Shown: piece after piece, positions 1 through 12,500 of the stretch | Layout of the letters: the number at the start of each line of letters is the position of its first letter | Position numbering within the stretch: the first letter of the stretch is position 1 | Assembly: GCA_947568835.1 (NCBI GenBank) | Contig: OX387602.1 | Coordinates: forward strand, 16,977,021 to 17,041,020 | DNA: 64,000 bases | Reading direction: 5' to 3' | DNA from: Protonemura montana | Lineage: Eukaryota; Arthropoda; Insecta; Plecoptera; Nemouridae | The notes under the pieces: generated by a model | What the model saw: only the letters and a program-made list of their open reading frames with translations | What the model was told of the DNA's origin: nothing | The model's database searches: none | Translations under genes and position numbers: made by a program

Positions 1-2847
1 GGTTGAAAACGAGATCGCTTTTCCGGAAGGTGGGGACATTTTTCCTAACCCGCATATCGCATACACGCGTAGGTATAAAGACACGTCATTTTCTCCGCTA
101 GCTTTTCCTAAGAAATGTAAGACGATATCGAGCACGGCACAGTTTCGTCACGGCACATGAAATATGACAACACTATTCTCTTGGCGACGTGGCTGCTGTG
201 GAAAATCTCACAGGGTGCCAGTAGATTATGCAGACCGAGGTAATTCATGCTCGGATCTGTCCAATATTGCTCATGGTCCGACTACCACGGACAAGTGTGA
301 CAGCTACAACGTGTTTTGTTGCGCCCTTTAATAACGGCTTGTTTTGCATAGATAAATAGAGATCCCATCATAGCAACGTGGTTTGATCTATGAATAATCG
401 ATCACTAGACTGATTAATCGCATCCAGCCATCAGCGTATTTCCGTTCATATTTTTGATGTATACTCCTTTATATATATATATGCGAGGCAGGCAATTTTA
501 TTACCATTACTCGGTAAAGTGCTCCACGCTGAAAGATTGTTCTTATTGTAGTCTTTATTGGTTGGGCGTAAACCTCTAATTTATCCGCGACAGAAAGATG
601 CGTCGTAAAAATGTACACTTCTAAATGTAAGCGTAAAAAGTTGGAATACATTTCTTCACTTTGAAATATTCATCTCCAATTAGCGTCAGCACCAAGCAAG
701 CATCGACTGGCAAAGCTGTTTTTATGAGATACAGTAAAGCTTCAGGTCTCATGCAGCGTCTTATCAAATTTCACGACGTGGACCCAGTTTCTTGCGCTGG
801 TCCCGCGACGGCTTATTCGAATACAAGTACACCTTGGCACGGGGGCCTACAAGGAACACGGTTTCTTGTCGGGTCAGACATTCACCACCCACCCACCAAA
901 GTTGAGACAACGAGATACAAACAATCTACAGCCGCGAGGACGAGCTAATTTACTTACGTTTAATTATGAGGGTTGCAGTAATTCTGGCCTCAGGTGAATT
1001 AAGTTCGAATTCAATAAGCGATTTACTTTCAATCCCCTGGGATGGGATAGGAGTCAGACTTCAGAAGTTCACAATCTACTTCCATGAGATAAGCCTAGTT
1101 TGAAAAGAGCATAGTGCAGTTCGCAAGAAAATCGTGGAAACCCACCCTTCAGTTGACTGGGTAAATATCTTTTATCTATTCTATGTCATCAATCGTGTCA
1201 GGCTGGGCTAGGTCGACTCGCTTGAACCAAATCGTTGACCCAGAAACGAAACTCGCCGCCAAAAAAGAACGCCTTTCCGGATGTAAAAGAGTGGTAGTAT
1301 GGAAATTTAAAAGGAAGATAGGATTCGGAATTCATAATTTTGTATGCTGTAAGTTTTGGTATGTTTCGATATAAAAAGGAATGGGACCCCCTTTTGTAAA
1401 GTCTCATTGAAACAGTTTCGAATAAAGAAAATTGGAGCAGCCCGCCTGCCGACTAGCTTCGAAGCCCGTAAACACGGTTCTATGTTTCACGTGTATAGAA
1501 GTTGACATCGAACGCCATAAAGTGCTCCTGTAGGTTGCCGGGAACTATCAGACACAGCATGGGATGTTTTGTCGCTATCGATAAAGCGAGACAAAACAAT
1601 GGAGTAAAAGGAAATGCTCGCGAGTCAACTCGCTGGCTGAGTGTCTATTGACGTTCAACCAAATCATAATAAAAGTACAAAAAAAGCCGTAGAAACTATA
1701 CTTTAACTAGAAAGAAGTTATGAATGAATAGATTTGCAATCTCTTCCCATTGGCCGGACACTAAAGCTGTCGCGAAACTATTTCCTTGAGGTATTCCGAT
1801 TCGCTGCCTATTAAACCTGGCTCCTCCACCAACAAAGAAAGGAAATTCAAAACGCTGCGTTAACTTTCCAAGAGCCAAACCAGCAGTTCGGAAAAATGGT
1901 AAAACAAAGTTTTAATTTCCACTATATTCTTCTTGGACACTCTGTACGCCTCACAAATTATTTCCCACGAATTTTCCAAACAGATCGTTTTCACACTAAG
2001 TACCCAGTGTCAATTCCAGCTGTGAAAACCCACTTACCACCAGCCAGACAATCACGTGTCCGGCGATTTTTCCGTCCGCCGAGCGGCACTACGAAAGGAT
2101 CGGCGCGGTTTCCCGAGGACGGATCGTCCTGACCGCTCCGGACTATACCACGCCGCCTATGGATCAATAGAAGCAGGCCTATGAGCCCCCTCCCTGTGCC
2201 GCCCCCCTGGCGCCCCTCACGCGCTGCGGCGCCCGGCCCGCTGAGGACCTCACATCACATGCTCCTCCACCACCTTACTTAATTGAGCACCAATATTCGA
2301 GAGTGCATTATGATAGTTGAAGGCCCACCACGTCACAGGTACAGGTGCACCGTTCGCCTGCGACCCCGCCATGAATAATCCAAAGTTCGATCTCTTGTTC
2401 GGATACGAATCATCGCCAGAGCTATTTGGTTCTCTTTTGGACGGTTGATGACTTCCGGATCACTTTTTTGGTGGAAAATTATGGATGCTAAAAGTTTTTA
2501 GGGCTAAAAATGTTTATCATGGTAGTAGAGCGTTTGGCATTGTGTCAAAATACATCTGAATCGGGCACGGTGGACTACTTATGTTTCAATGAAGTATTTT
2601 CTTCCTCGTATGAACCATAGAGTTATGGTTCCAAAACCGACAAGTCAGTCGGTTTGCCAGTTTATGGAACACTTTGCGGCGACCACCCTTGATAATGTTT
2701 AATGCATTTAATGGAAAGCACGTGACCCACGTCCAACGCCCACCACGAACCACCCTCCCCCACCCCACCCCCTAACCAAAACGTGACACCGTGCGAGAAA
2801 GCCACTCCAAGAGACAATTGTTGTTCCAGGAAGTGACGTGACGCCGT
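1..2847. other. Upstream flank of whirlin, no gene recognised
   Basis: No coding region with credible composition or splice sites was found here; the open frames are short and lack domain signals. A GC- and CpG-rich patch at about 2040-2260, and the rise in CpG towards 2800, could be promoter or 5' untranslated material of the downstream whirlin gene. I see no clear TATA box or initiator, so no promoter position is called. The rest is AT-rich and featureless apart from a (TA)n run near 471-482. Confidence 0.4.
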
Positions 2848-3520
2848 ATGGGGGACGAGGGAGAATATGGCGAAATGGCGGAGATCGGAGCTCACTACGG
2901 CGGTGGAGGTCGATGGGTCGGTGGCGGCGGTGGCGGTGCCATCAACAGTCCGCAACACCATCACCTCCACCCGAACAACATGCAGGCTTCGTCGCCGGTC
3001 ACCTCTCGCTATGCACAACGACCGACAGGCAGCTACGAGGCCGAAGACGCTATGGCTCGTGGAGGTGGCAGCAGTTCCCGCGGTCGCTCTGGTCTCTACT
3101 ACTCGCCCCCTGGGACGTCGTACACGATCGTCGAGCGGCCGACGACGGCGCCATCGTCGCAGCACTCCCTGCACCACCCTGGCGCCAGTAAACATCCCCG
3201 TGGAACGTATTTGGGATCGTCGGCTACCTTCAACAATGTCAACAACAGATCACATCCCGCCATGAGCAATGGAAAAAAGAGACCGATATCTCCCGAACAA
3301 GTGTTGAAACTGATGGGCGCTGGTGGTGGCGCTCCGAAGATAACTGCGGGTCATGCCAGTGGACGGAGGAGTGCGGTGTCGAGTCCTGCTAGCAGTCCTG
3401 CCAGTCATCTGCACCACCAGAACGTCCAAGAGGATCTGCTCGTGAGGACGGTGAACATGGTGCGACCGGCGGACTCGCCCCAGGGGTTCGGCATCTGCGT
3501 GAAAGGAGGCAAGGATTCGG
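2848..3520 (+). CDS. WHRN: Whirlin exon 1 (N-terminus and start of PDZ1)
   Basis: Codes residues 1-224 plus one base of codon 225. The ATG at 2848 is chosen because an in-frame TGA lies at 2839-2841. The first 190 residues are Gly-, His- and Ser-rich low complexity, and PDZ1 begins near residue 195 with the GFGI carboxylate-binding loop. The donor is TCGG|GTAATT at 3521. The exon is clearly more GC-rich than its surroundings. An upstream non-coding exon is possible, since TTCCAG precedes at 2824-2829. Confidence 0.88.
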
Positions 3521-6500
3521 GTAATTTCACCAGATTTACCCCTTACATACTTACAGTAGACACAAATTACAAGTGAACATGTTCCGCATGGGAAGACAGC
3601 TGACACGTTGCTAACCAGTCTGGTTGACTTAATTCTAATTGGAAATTATCTAACCAAAATGCCCGCATGTGCAGAACTAACCTGGTGGAAAACAGCCGTG
3701 GCAGATTCGCTCTTTCTTTGGGAACCATTTTAGGATTCAACAAAAGGGGGAACTCTTTCATGTACCGCGCCGATATGGGGGACGTTTGCATTTTGTTTAA
3801 ACTACATTGCAATTTGTGCAAACAGTTTTGTCGGGTTAACGCGGATCCCGTGTGAGGCCTGCAATGGGAAATCAGACATAATATATTTGTGTGTTTATAA
3901 TAATAACCAACCCCTAAACGTGAAACACGAAAGTCACATGAATTAGTGGCCGAGTACCCGAGCGTATCAGCATCTGAGAATTCGCGCTCGCAAACAGTGC
4001 ATTAATTTTGAGTTCACTCGTGGTAATTAATATGCAAAGTAAATCGGCGATCGCCGCCGCAAGCTTGCTGCCAAATTGGCGCTTCTGGTGCACACCACGG
4101 CGTGGGTCTCGGGGAGATGGGGTCGACGATAGCGCACTGCCCGGAAAATGGGCTTCGAGTAAACAACGCGTACTGGTTAGACCCTCCCTTCCGTAGAACG
4201 CCCAAAGCGACGCTCTCGTTCTGATAGCAAAACGCCACTCGATAATTAAGAATGGTTTTGTGAACTCAACTTTGTATATAAATTGTGATTTTCTCATTTC
4301 CGTCAATGGGGAAGCTTTTCCGTAATTTGGTCATATGGAGGATAGAGCGCATTGATATCGGAAAGTTAATACTGGTGTGACTCTAACGCGATGGTGGTGC
4401 CTTAATTGGATCAAGAACGAAATGAAAATTGGACGCTACGTAGACGTGACCATCGTATGGGTTATTGATTGCGGGGAAAAGCTGGAAAAGCTGGGATTGC
4501 GGAAAGGAATGATATGCATGCCGGGTGCTGGTTATTTGGCCACTCGGCGTGGTTTGTGCGTGCCCGTTACTCGCACGTGACTCCCCTGTATACGTGCGAG
4601 TGAATTTATAAACACGTTATCACGTTTTATCATCATTTATTACTGGCCGAATAATATAAAACAAAAAAATTATATAGCAACTTCTAGCGAAATGCATAAC
4701 ATTTTCTTCTGTACACATGCACTATATATATATATATATAAGCGTGACTTTACCACACAATGTTAGAAACACTCACGTCGCATTGTTAGAAACTTTGTCC
4801 AAGCGAACTACTTTTTGATTTTTCTAAACACTGTTTTTTCCTTTTCCCCTTCTGACGGACAGACGTAACAGGTAAGCCAGTGACACAGTTTCTACAAATG
4901 TATAGAAAGTCGTACACAATAACAGTTTGCCATGCTTATCAACCACCTCCAGTTTAAATAATAATGCGCTTTAAGATAGACCACACGATATTGACAACAT
5001 GCTACTTCATAAGTCTGCACATCAGATTTATATTCTTCTTTCCGACGGGCAAAACTTTACCGACCAAACAACTTGGTTTCCAACAAAAATCCATTTCGAA
5101 TTTTTCGAGCTTATACGTAACTGACACGAACCGAGTGCACTGCGAGGCGGAGAAGAAAATCCCCGCGGGGCAACTTGATTGGAAATAAGAATTCCGCCCG
5201 ACGAAATTGTCTAGCCAAGAATTTTTGGAAAAGCTCGTGATTGCATGGCACGCTCGATTTTCCACATTTAACTCATTTCTCAAGATCCGGTCGTGCATTT
5301 TCCCTTGGCTACAACAAAGCAGGCACCGGCATCCTGTCAGCAGTCGCCCGTCCGGCCACCTGATTACTTTGCAAACTTGATAATCAAATATGAAACATCG
5401 ATTGTCAGACGCCCTGACGCTAAAACGTCAACGTAGCTAAACGACAAAGACCACTGAGTTTGTGTTCCGTTTGTAACCACTGTTAAAAGAGTAGATTCCG
5501 TTGTAATCATTTTTCAATTTGCCATGGCCCGTCCCCTTTCATTGTGTGACGTGCCAGGGTGCGTGTCTCATTGCGTCAGGAGTCAGTCCCCTTGTGTCTC
5601 CATTACATAATCTGCCTTCATCGGAACAACATTCCAACACGTTGAACTATTTATGTACGGGAAAAGACAAGCCACTATGGAGGGCTGGTTTGCATAGTTT
5701 TCAATATCTTGATAAAGTCATTCCTAACGCTATGGTTTGAACCATTTTCCGAACTAAGAGTAAAAATGGGAGATCAGGCTGTTTGAAGACTCATGAGTTG
5801 CAAAAGATAGTGCTTCAACTGGAGTTAAAGTAGACTTTCTCGGTGTAAGTAACAACTAAAGGCCAGAGCTGGAAATGATTACAAAACCGGCGTAAAGCTG
5901 CACCGTTTTCGCAACTCAAAGCAGCGCTATAAAGTTGCAGCGAGCCAGTCAAGTTGAAAAGACGTTTCAGCCAGCCCTGTGCTTACACCGTGTACAAATC
6001 CCTTGCCCAAGTTCGAGCCTAGGGTTTGTTTGAAGTGCGGTGTGGGGTGGCTGCCGGCTGTCGAGCGAGAAGGCGCAACCGACGGCTTTTGACTCGGGTG
6101 CGGTTGTTTGGTACTTGCCAGGCAACAGCGTCTACATCTCCCGGGTTGAGGAGAACAGCGTCGCCGAGCGCGTCGGCCTCCGCGCCGGGGACACCATTCT
6201 GGAGGTGAACGGCACTCCTTTCAAGGGAATTTCACACGAAGAAGCACTGAAGGTAAGATGTCTTACTTATATTGGTGTGCCCAAGGGGAGGGTTACGATG
6301 GGGCTTGGGCCCGATCGAATGTGTCGATAATACAAAATTGTATTTCGTATCAGGCAGTAAACAGGAGCGTGGAGAAATCTGAAACCAAGTTATACCATTT
6401 GACGTTCTGTACCTTGCCTGGAGGTCGTGTGGTTTCAATGGCTGGCTTCATGGTAGTGCTTTTAGTGCATTACTAAAATTTCGCTCATATAGTGCCCTAC

Positions 6501-9500
6501 ACCTAAGTGCCTTGCACGCCTGTACTTTCTTTTCTTCGCTCTCTCTCCATTTCTCTCTCTTCCTCTTACACACGTACCTGACAAAGTATGTAAAGAAAAT
6601 TCAGCAGATAATTTAAAGAATACTGCTTTTGTCTCTTGTTCGCTCTTCTCGCACACTTCCCGCAGGAAAATAAATAAACATTGCTTAAAATGAAACCATT
6701 TGGAGAGGCTGAGGCGTCTCTTAGTTGTCTCTCTTACATAATTTCTTTAAAAAACGCTGCAAACTTTTCGTGCCACCTTCATACTCGCAGTATCGACCAG
6801 CCCTTAACCTCTCCACTCTTATTTTCATTTCCTATTTGCTCTTGGCGCGAGTATTTTCATTTCATTGGCGTCACTTTTGTCGGCTGTTCTATCGACGCTT
6901 GATTAAAGCGTAAGCTGCCTGCAAGTCACATGTCTAGAAACCAATTTTAAACAATCGATATAGTAAAAAAGTCGCTCTGATTAAATTTGAACGGTCGTAA
7001 ATAACAATTACTTCTACAATGGATCGTGTAAAACACACTATTCAGGCGCTAACAATGTAATTAACGCGCCAACTCAAGGTTTCAACGATTTTTGCGCGTG
7101 GTGTAACAAAGTTACATTGTGGGTGTCCATCAATTGATGTACAAAAGCTTGGCAGCATGCTTTTTCCTATAATATAGGCTTTCTCAAAGTCATAGCAAGG
7201 CGAAGTAAATATCTCAGCTTTGTATATGATGTGTATATAATGTACATCTATCAAGCTTTATCCTGATGGATGTGTCCTAGTATACGATATTTTCTGGCCA
7301 TGGAAAAGCAATAATTCTCTAGTAAAGTATGCAAATATGGCCTAACATTTTGGCAGCGTGAAGTTGCCAGTCGCTTTTCGACGGTGAAATGAATGCGCGT
7401 TCCATCTGCAGCAAATCGATCCGGGCATCGATCCCAGTATCGATCGTTTTAACGTAACACTGGGTGGCTATCGTGCATACTCGCCTGCTCCATGTATTAC
7501 ACGGGGGTAACGAGACGTTTATGCAAATCGGGGAATGGCAATTTCCTTTCATTCCTATTGAAACACGCTCGGGCAAAATCACGACGCCGTTCGAAAACTG
7601 AACAGCGGGCATTCGATTTCACGTAGCACACACATCGCCGCGTGCGCGGTTTATAGGTTCGCCAGAATGTTTCTATGAATGACGCGTTTCTGTAATGAGA
7701 AAATATTATTATGCATTACAAGTGGCTACAGCTGCGACTAGTGGTTTTGTGTACCAGCATTTAATTGGGAAACTTGATAGTGAAATGACACTTGTATTCC
7801 TAACCGAACGTACCAGTGGTTTAGTATTTTGCTTGCTGAAGAGGCCAACGGTTCATTGAATGGATCTAAATGCATCGGTCTAGAACTATTGTGTTTGTAA
7901 TTTACATTTTCTATTGTGACTTTAGTCATGTCTCGATTTAAATGGTCGAATGATAGGACGAATAATTACATTGTGAAAATTTTCTCTCCGCATCGTGGTG
8001 ATATTATTCACACTTAGCTTCTCCACAACTTTTCTTCGTGACTCCCATGAGCTTTAAGAATACGGCGCTGTAGTTGCGTTCAGCGTAACATGCCAAGCTC
8101 GACGACGACCAGAGAAAAGCGTATACCTATCTACCCGAAAAAAATTACATTTTGCGCAGTCTGAAAAGTGCTTTTATTATGATTAAAATGATAGGATATT
8201 TACCTGAAAGTTAAAATTCTGAACGAGTTGCCAAAAGCTGGTTGGATGAAGCTCACAAAGCTGTGTTATTATACAAATATAAGTCATATATTTTAACAGT
8301 CTGGAACAAATTGGTTTGCCGATACACGAATTCACCCACTCGAGAGAAATCTTGCGGAACACTCTAAACTTATCTAGTTTGTCCCGAAAACGAACGCCGT
8401 ACTGCACTTTCGAACTTATTGATTCGGCTCAATACTGGCGATGCCCGTAAAGCTGATAAACCTGTGTGTCCAACTATCATTTTGATCTTTATAGTGAGCT
8501 CCAATACATTTTCCAGTCCTCTCTTAAGCAATCCCCTGCGGAGTACCTAGACAAACGGCGTGATCTGATAATATTTCAAGACGTCCCTGTATTTCTACGA
8601 GAGTGGCTACTTAGCCCGAGCCGCATTAGTTGGTCAGCGTCCAACTTCCCAACCGACGCCAGCGACGCTAGCGACGCCCACGACGCCCACGTCTCTCAAT
8701 CTGCTACCCTTTGACAGCACCAACCTGTGGATCAAATTGCTGCTGCACATGCAGTATGTGGGAAATGAATGGCAAAATGTTCAACACCACATATATTGCA
8801 ATCTGCGTGCATGATCAAGGAAGCGTGTAATTCAGATTAGGCCGCCACGCTTCCACTCTATTGGAAGGTGGAGTGGCAGTAGCTACAAGTTTCTACTTCT
8901 AGCAGCAGTGAGCTTGGCCATCAATTTTCAACCTTATTAAATAGCAAGCTACTTGTTCTTGCCAGTTGCAAATCCCTAGCGCCGGTCTCATTCGGGATGT
9001 ACATTCAATTTGCAACAGCTCAAAGGTGTGGTGAAAATGTTCTGTTATCCAGTCGTGCGAATGATCGCAAATCTGCATATGGCTACTTTATTAGGATAGT
9101 TAATGCTTCGGGTAACTTCCTACCCGCTCTATATATGTAGGTACTGTATCTTATTGCGTTGCTAGTTTTGCCAGAGTTTCTCTGTGCAATTAAACGTGAG
9201 TATTCTAAACGATCTGCTGGCAGAACGTTGTCTATAAATAGTTTTGAGAGTAATGATCAGTTTCTTGCGGTTATGAATGAATAGGGGGCACGCGAACTCA
9301 ATGAAAGCAAATACAGAGATGTACGGCATATTTAATAATGGACCGATGATTTAGTCTCCCGGAATTCTAATTTTCCGTTGGGTTACCTAAGGTATAACTA
9401 AGATGGATGTCTCAGTTGTTGAAAGGTAAAAGGTGTTCGCCGTCCTGATAAGATTCCGGCAGTGAGGAAACAGCGCGCTGATGACTGATGTTTCGCATCA

Positions 9501-12500
9501 ATCCATCATCATGTGCTAAAAATAGCTCTCCGGATAATTCTCGGCCGAGAGCTATATTTTCCTTTGTGCCCGTTGCTTCAAGCTGTAATGGCTTCAGTAC
9601 AACACCATGAATGTGTTGTTTACGACGCTGTTCACGTAGATATCTAAAAATCAATGCTTCGTTTTCAAAAGCAGAATTTCTGTGCCCTGCAGCGCGGATT
9701 GAGATAGCGTTTTTGGTGGAGGTGCCGGTTTTAAATTTAAGATGTAATTTGCACAGCACTTTACAGTTACTTAATGCTTTCTGTAGATAGAAAAAAAAAT
9801 CTGGGATATTATACTATGGGGGAACTTTTGCGTTTTATGCCAGTTTTATGCTTTAGCCTCAAGCCTGCTTTTGACTGGTTTGCCTACATTTTTTATTCAT
9901 AGTTATCAATTGTTTGTGTTAGTTATAGAAAAGCGTCCACCGAGAAGGAAATGTACAGTTTGGGATTTCTGCCGAAGCGGTCACCTTGCTGGTGGAGGTG
10001 CCAGGCTTAAGCTTATATCTCCGTATCTGCTCTACATCAATTCGTGCTTTTTAAAATCCAAAAATGAACTTTTCAGTGGCGAACGTTATACACCAGTAGT
10101 TGTGTGCCTTCTGAGAAGAAAATGTGAGCTTATTTTTGCCGGCAGAGCGGACTAATGCAGGTGGAGGTGCCGAGTTAAAGCTTTATTCAGAAGCTGTTTT
10201 TTTATATTTCTTATATGCAACCTGAGAATATCCATAGTCTAAGCACCTAAGCCTTGATAATATTAAAATGCCGAAAAAGAAATGCAAAATGTATATTTTC
10301 CGTCAAGAAACTTTTATCATGCCACTATACTTTACAACTTTGGCTTAAAATATACAGCATTCCCTACAAATACAAAGCTCTGCAAGCTAACAGCCGAGAA
10401 AAAAAACAACAAAAAAGCAAGTGTTTGCACTCTTAAAAGATTTCCTACCTTCTTACGAAAAGTTTTCTCCCGTTTCTCTGTTTCAGATGTTGAAATCCAA
10501 CCGTATTCTGAGCATGACTGTAAAAAGCCCGAACCTATTACCTTACGAGCCGCCGCCGGAGCGTCCACCGCCAGGGGCGGGGGCGGGGGCGGGGGCGGGG
10601 GCAGGCAGCGCCCCGTGGATGGTGCGCCAGACGTACTCGTGGATGGACCGGCAAGGGAGGCCCGTGTCACCCCCGCTGGAGTATGCGAGGGCGCCACCCC
10701 CGGTCATCGTTGCACCCCCGCCCAACATGCCCCGGTACTACAGTGCCCGGCCAGGAAAAGACAAGGCCACCCGAAAGGTGCTTATTAAAATACATAAATC
10801 TTTTTTTAGGGAAACTTTTACAATACACGCACTTCTTGTCGACGCCTTTTTTGTTCGGTTGCTGGTTTTTATGTCAAAAGAAAAAAAATTTCTACAAACA
10901 AAGTAGTATTAATAAAGTTTTCTATCGTTTTATAGAAGGTGAAGGCGAGTCATTCAATAGATTCTAGTGTCTGTGAGAGGATAAATTCTTCTTGACATTT
11001 TACTGGGACTTAAAAATCATCTTGACTGGAATGTGCACTTCGGTTTTTGGGTCGATAACCCATAAGAAAATTGGCACAGAAGCTAACTTAGTTTAGCAAG
11101 TTAACTGAAAGGGAAAATAACCCGATCAGCGTTCATTAATGCAGAAAACATTTCGAAAGATTACCGGGATTATTGTTATCGGAGAAAATGCACGAGTTCT
11201 AGAATTCCTTAGACTACTCACACCATCTGTGCTTCACTAAATATACCTCTAAATTAACTTGTGACCTAATTGGATTTTCGATATCGGTTTAGCCAAGCTT
11301 TGAAGTCGAGTCGCCCACAACTATTTAGGCATCCCGCAGAGAGTCTTCCCGTCATCAAAGACGTCTCCGTTTGCAGGTGGACTTGAGCATAGACCCAGGG
11401 CAGAGTCTGGGCCTCATGATTCGGGGCGGTGTCGAGTACAACCTGGGCATTTTCATCACCGGAGTCGACAAAGATTCTGTGGCCGACCGGGCTGGCTTGA
11501 TGGTGAGTACTTTCTCAAATTTCTGCCTCCGTGGTCCCCGATGAATAAGGCCTATGCTAATGTCGCGTCGGTGGATGAGAGAGGAAATGATTTGTGAGGA
11601 CTGGATTCTTCAAAAAAACTTTTACGATGTATTGTCACAACTTTGCGATATATTCAGAGATGTGACTGTTGGCCATGTTATTTTATCAAAATGTGTATAG
11701 ACGGAATTTGTGTAAATCTTGGAGCAAAGCAATCATCTCTCTAAAAATACAGCTAGAAAATATTGTTTTTTTCACATCAAAGCTTGAATGGAAAATGAAC
11801 GTACTCGACTAACATTGTCGTTTATATTGTTATCTACGAGCTTTTCCTGTCGGTTAAACAAAATTGCTCCCCGTCGCTCCCTTGTGTGTCGTTCGCCTGG
11901 GTGATCCCATCCATTATCCACTCACTTGCGCATGCACCGGCATCTGTGTTTGAACAAGGTTTGTCCTTCAAACCGTTTGCCGTGGGCCTAAAAGGTTGTC
12001 ATTTTCCGTTTTCCGTTTCTTACAACGTTCAAGTTTCAATCAATATGTCGACCGCGTGGCCGGGGCGCTATTCATTATGTTTCCAACGCACTGCAGATAT
12101 TGTTACGTCCTGCACGAACAAGTGCGTTTTTATTTCGAAAAACCATGCGACATGGGCACACTTTTTCTTAGACGCTTTGCGTTGCTGTTTCGCTAAGGAT
12201 TTTGCCATTTTCGTTTACCAAGAAACTATGCAAACAGCAAGAAGCTATTAACAAATTAGTTGAAATTTTATTTGCGAATCCACTTAAATCTCGAAGAAAA
12301 TGTAAGTCTTCAGATTGAAGCCCCGCGGGGGTGTCGTTGTAAACTACACGCCTTGTTTTACCTTTGCCACTGAAATCTTATCCTGATAATAATCAACAAA
12401 CAACGCCCCTCGGCACCAAGTTGATCTCTTAATCCTTTCACATTATGAAATGAAAATACACGTCTGCCGAACGCATGTACAGCGGCACATCGGATGGCTT

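Larger units (their letters stand above)
6253..10486. other. Whirlin intron 2
   Basis: 4.2 kb of mostly AT-rich DNA. It contains a tandem ATCGAT cluster at 7413-7446, a short GACGCC-rich tandem stretch at about 8656-8691, and three of the six copies of the 12-mer GGTGGAGGTGCC (9715, 9991, 10160). The latter two sit in a loosely repeated unit of about 170 bp. A 115-codon minus-strand open frame at 9412-9759 spans one of these repeat cores and is not called as a gene. Confidence 0.5.

Noticed and set aside
1567-1600. Hairpin GTTTTGTCGCT...AGCGAGACAAAAC
   Set aside because: Imperfect with a larger loop, no repeat partner seen; ordinary chance structure.
2662-3606. Frames in other readings and on the opposite strand of whirlin exon 1
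   Set aside because: Shadows of the GC-rich exon; only the frame from 2848 continues in phase into PDZ1.
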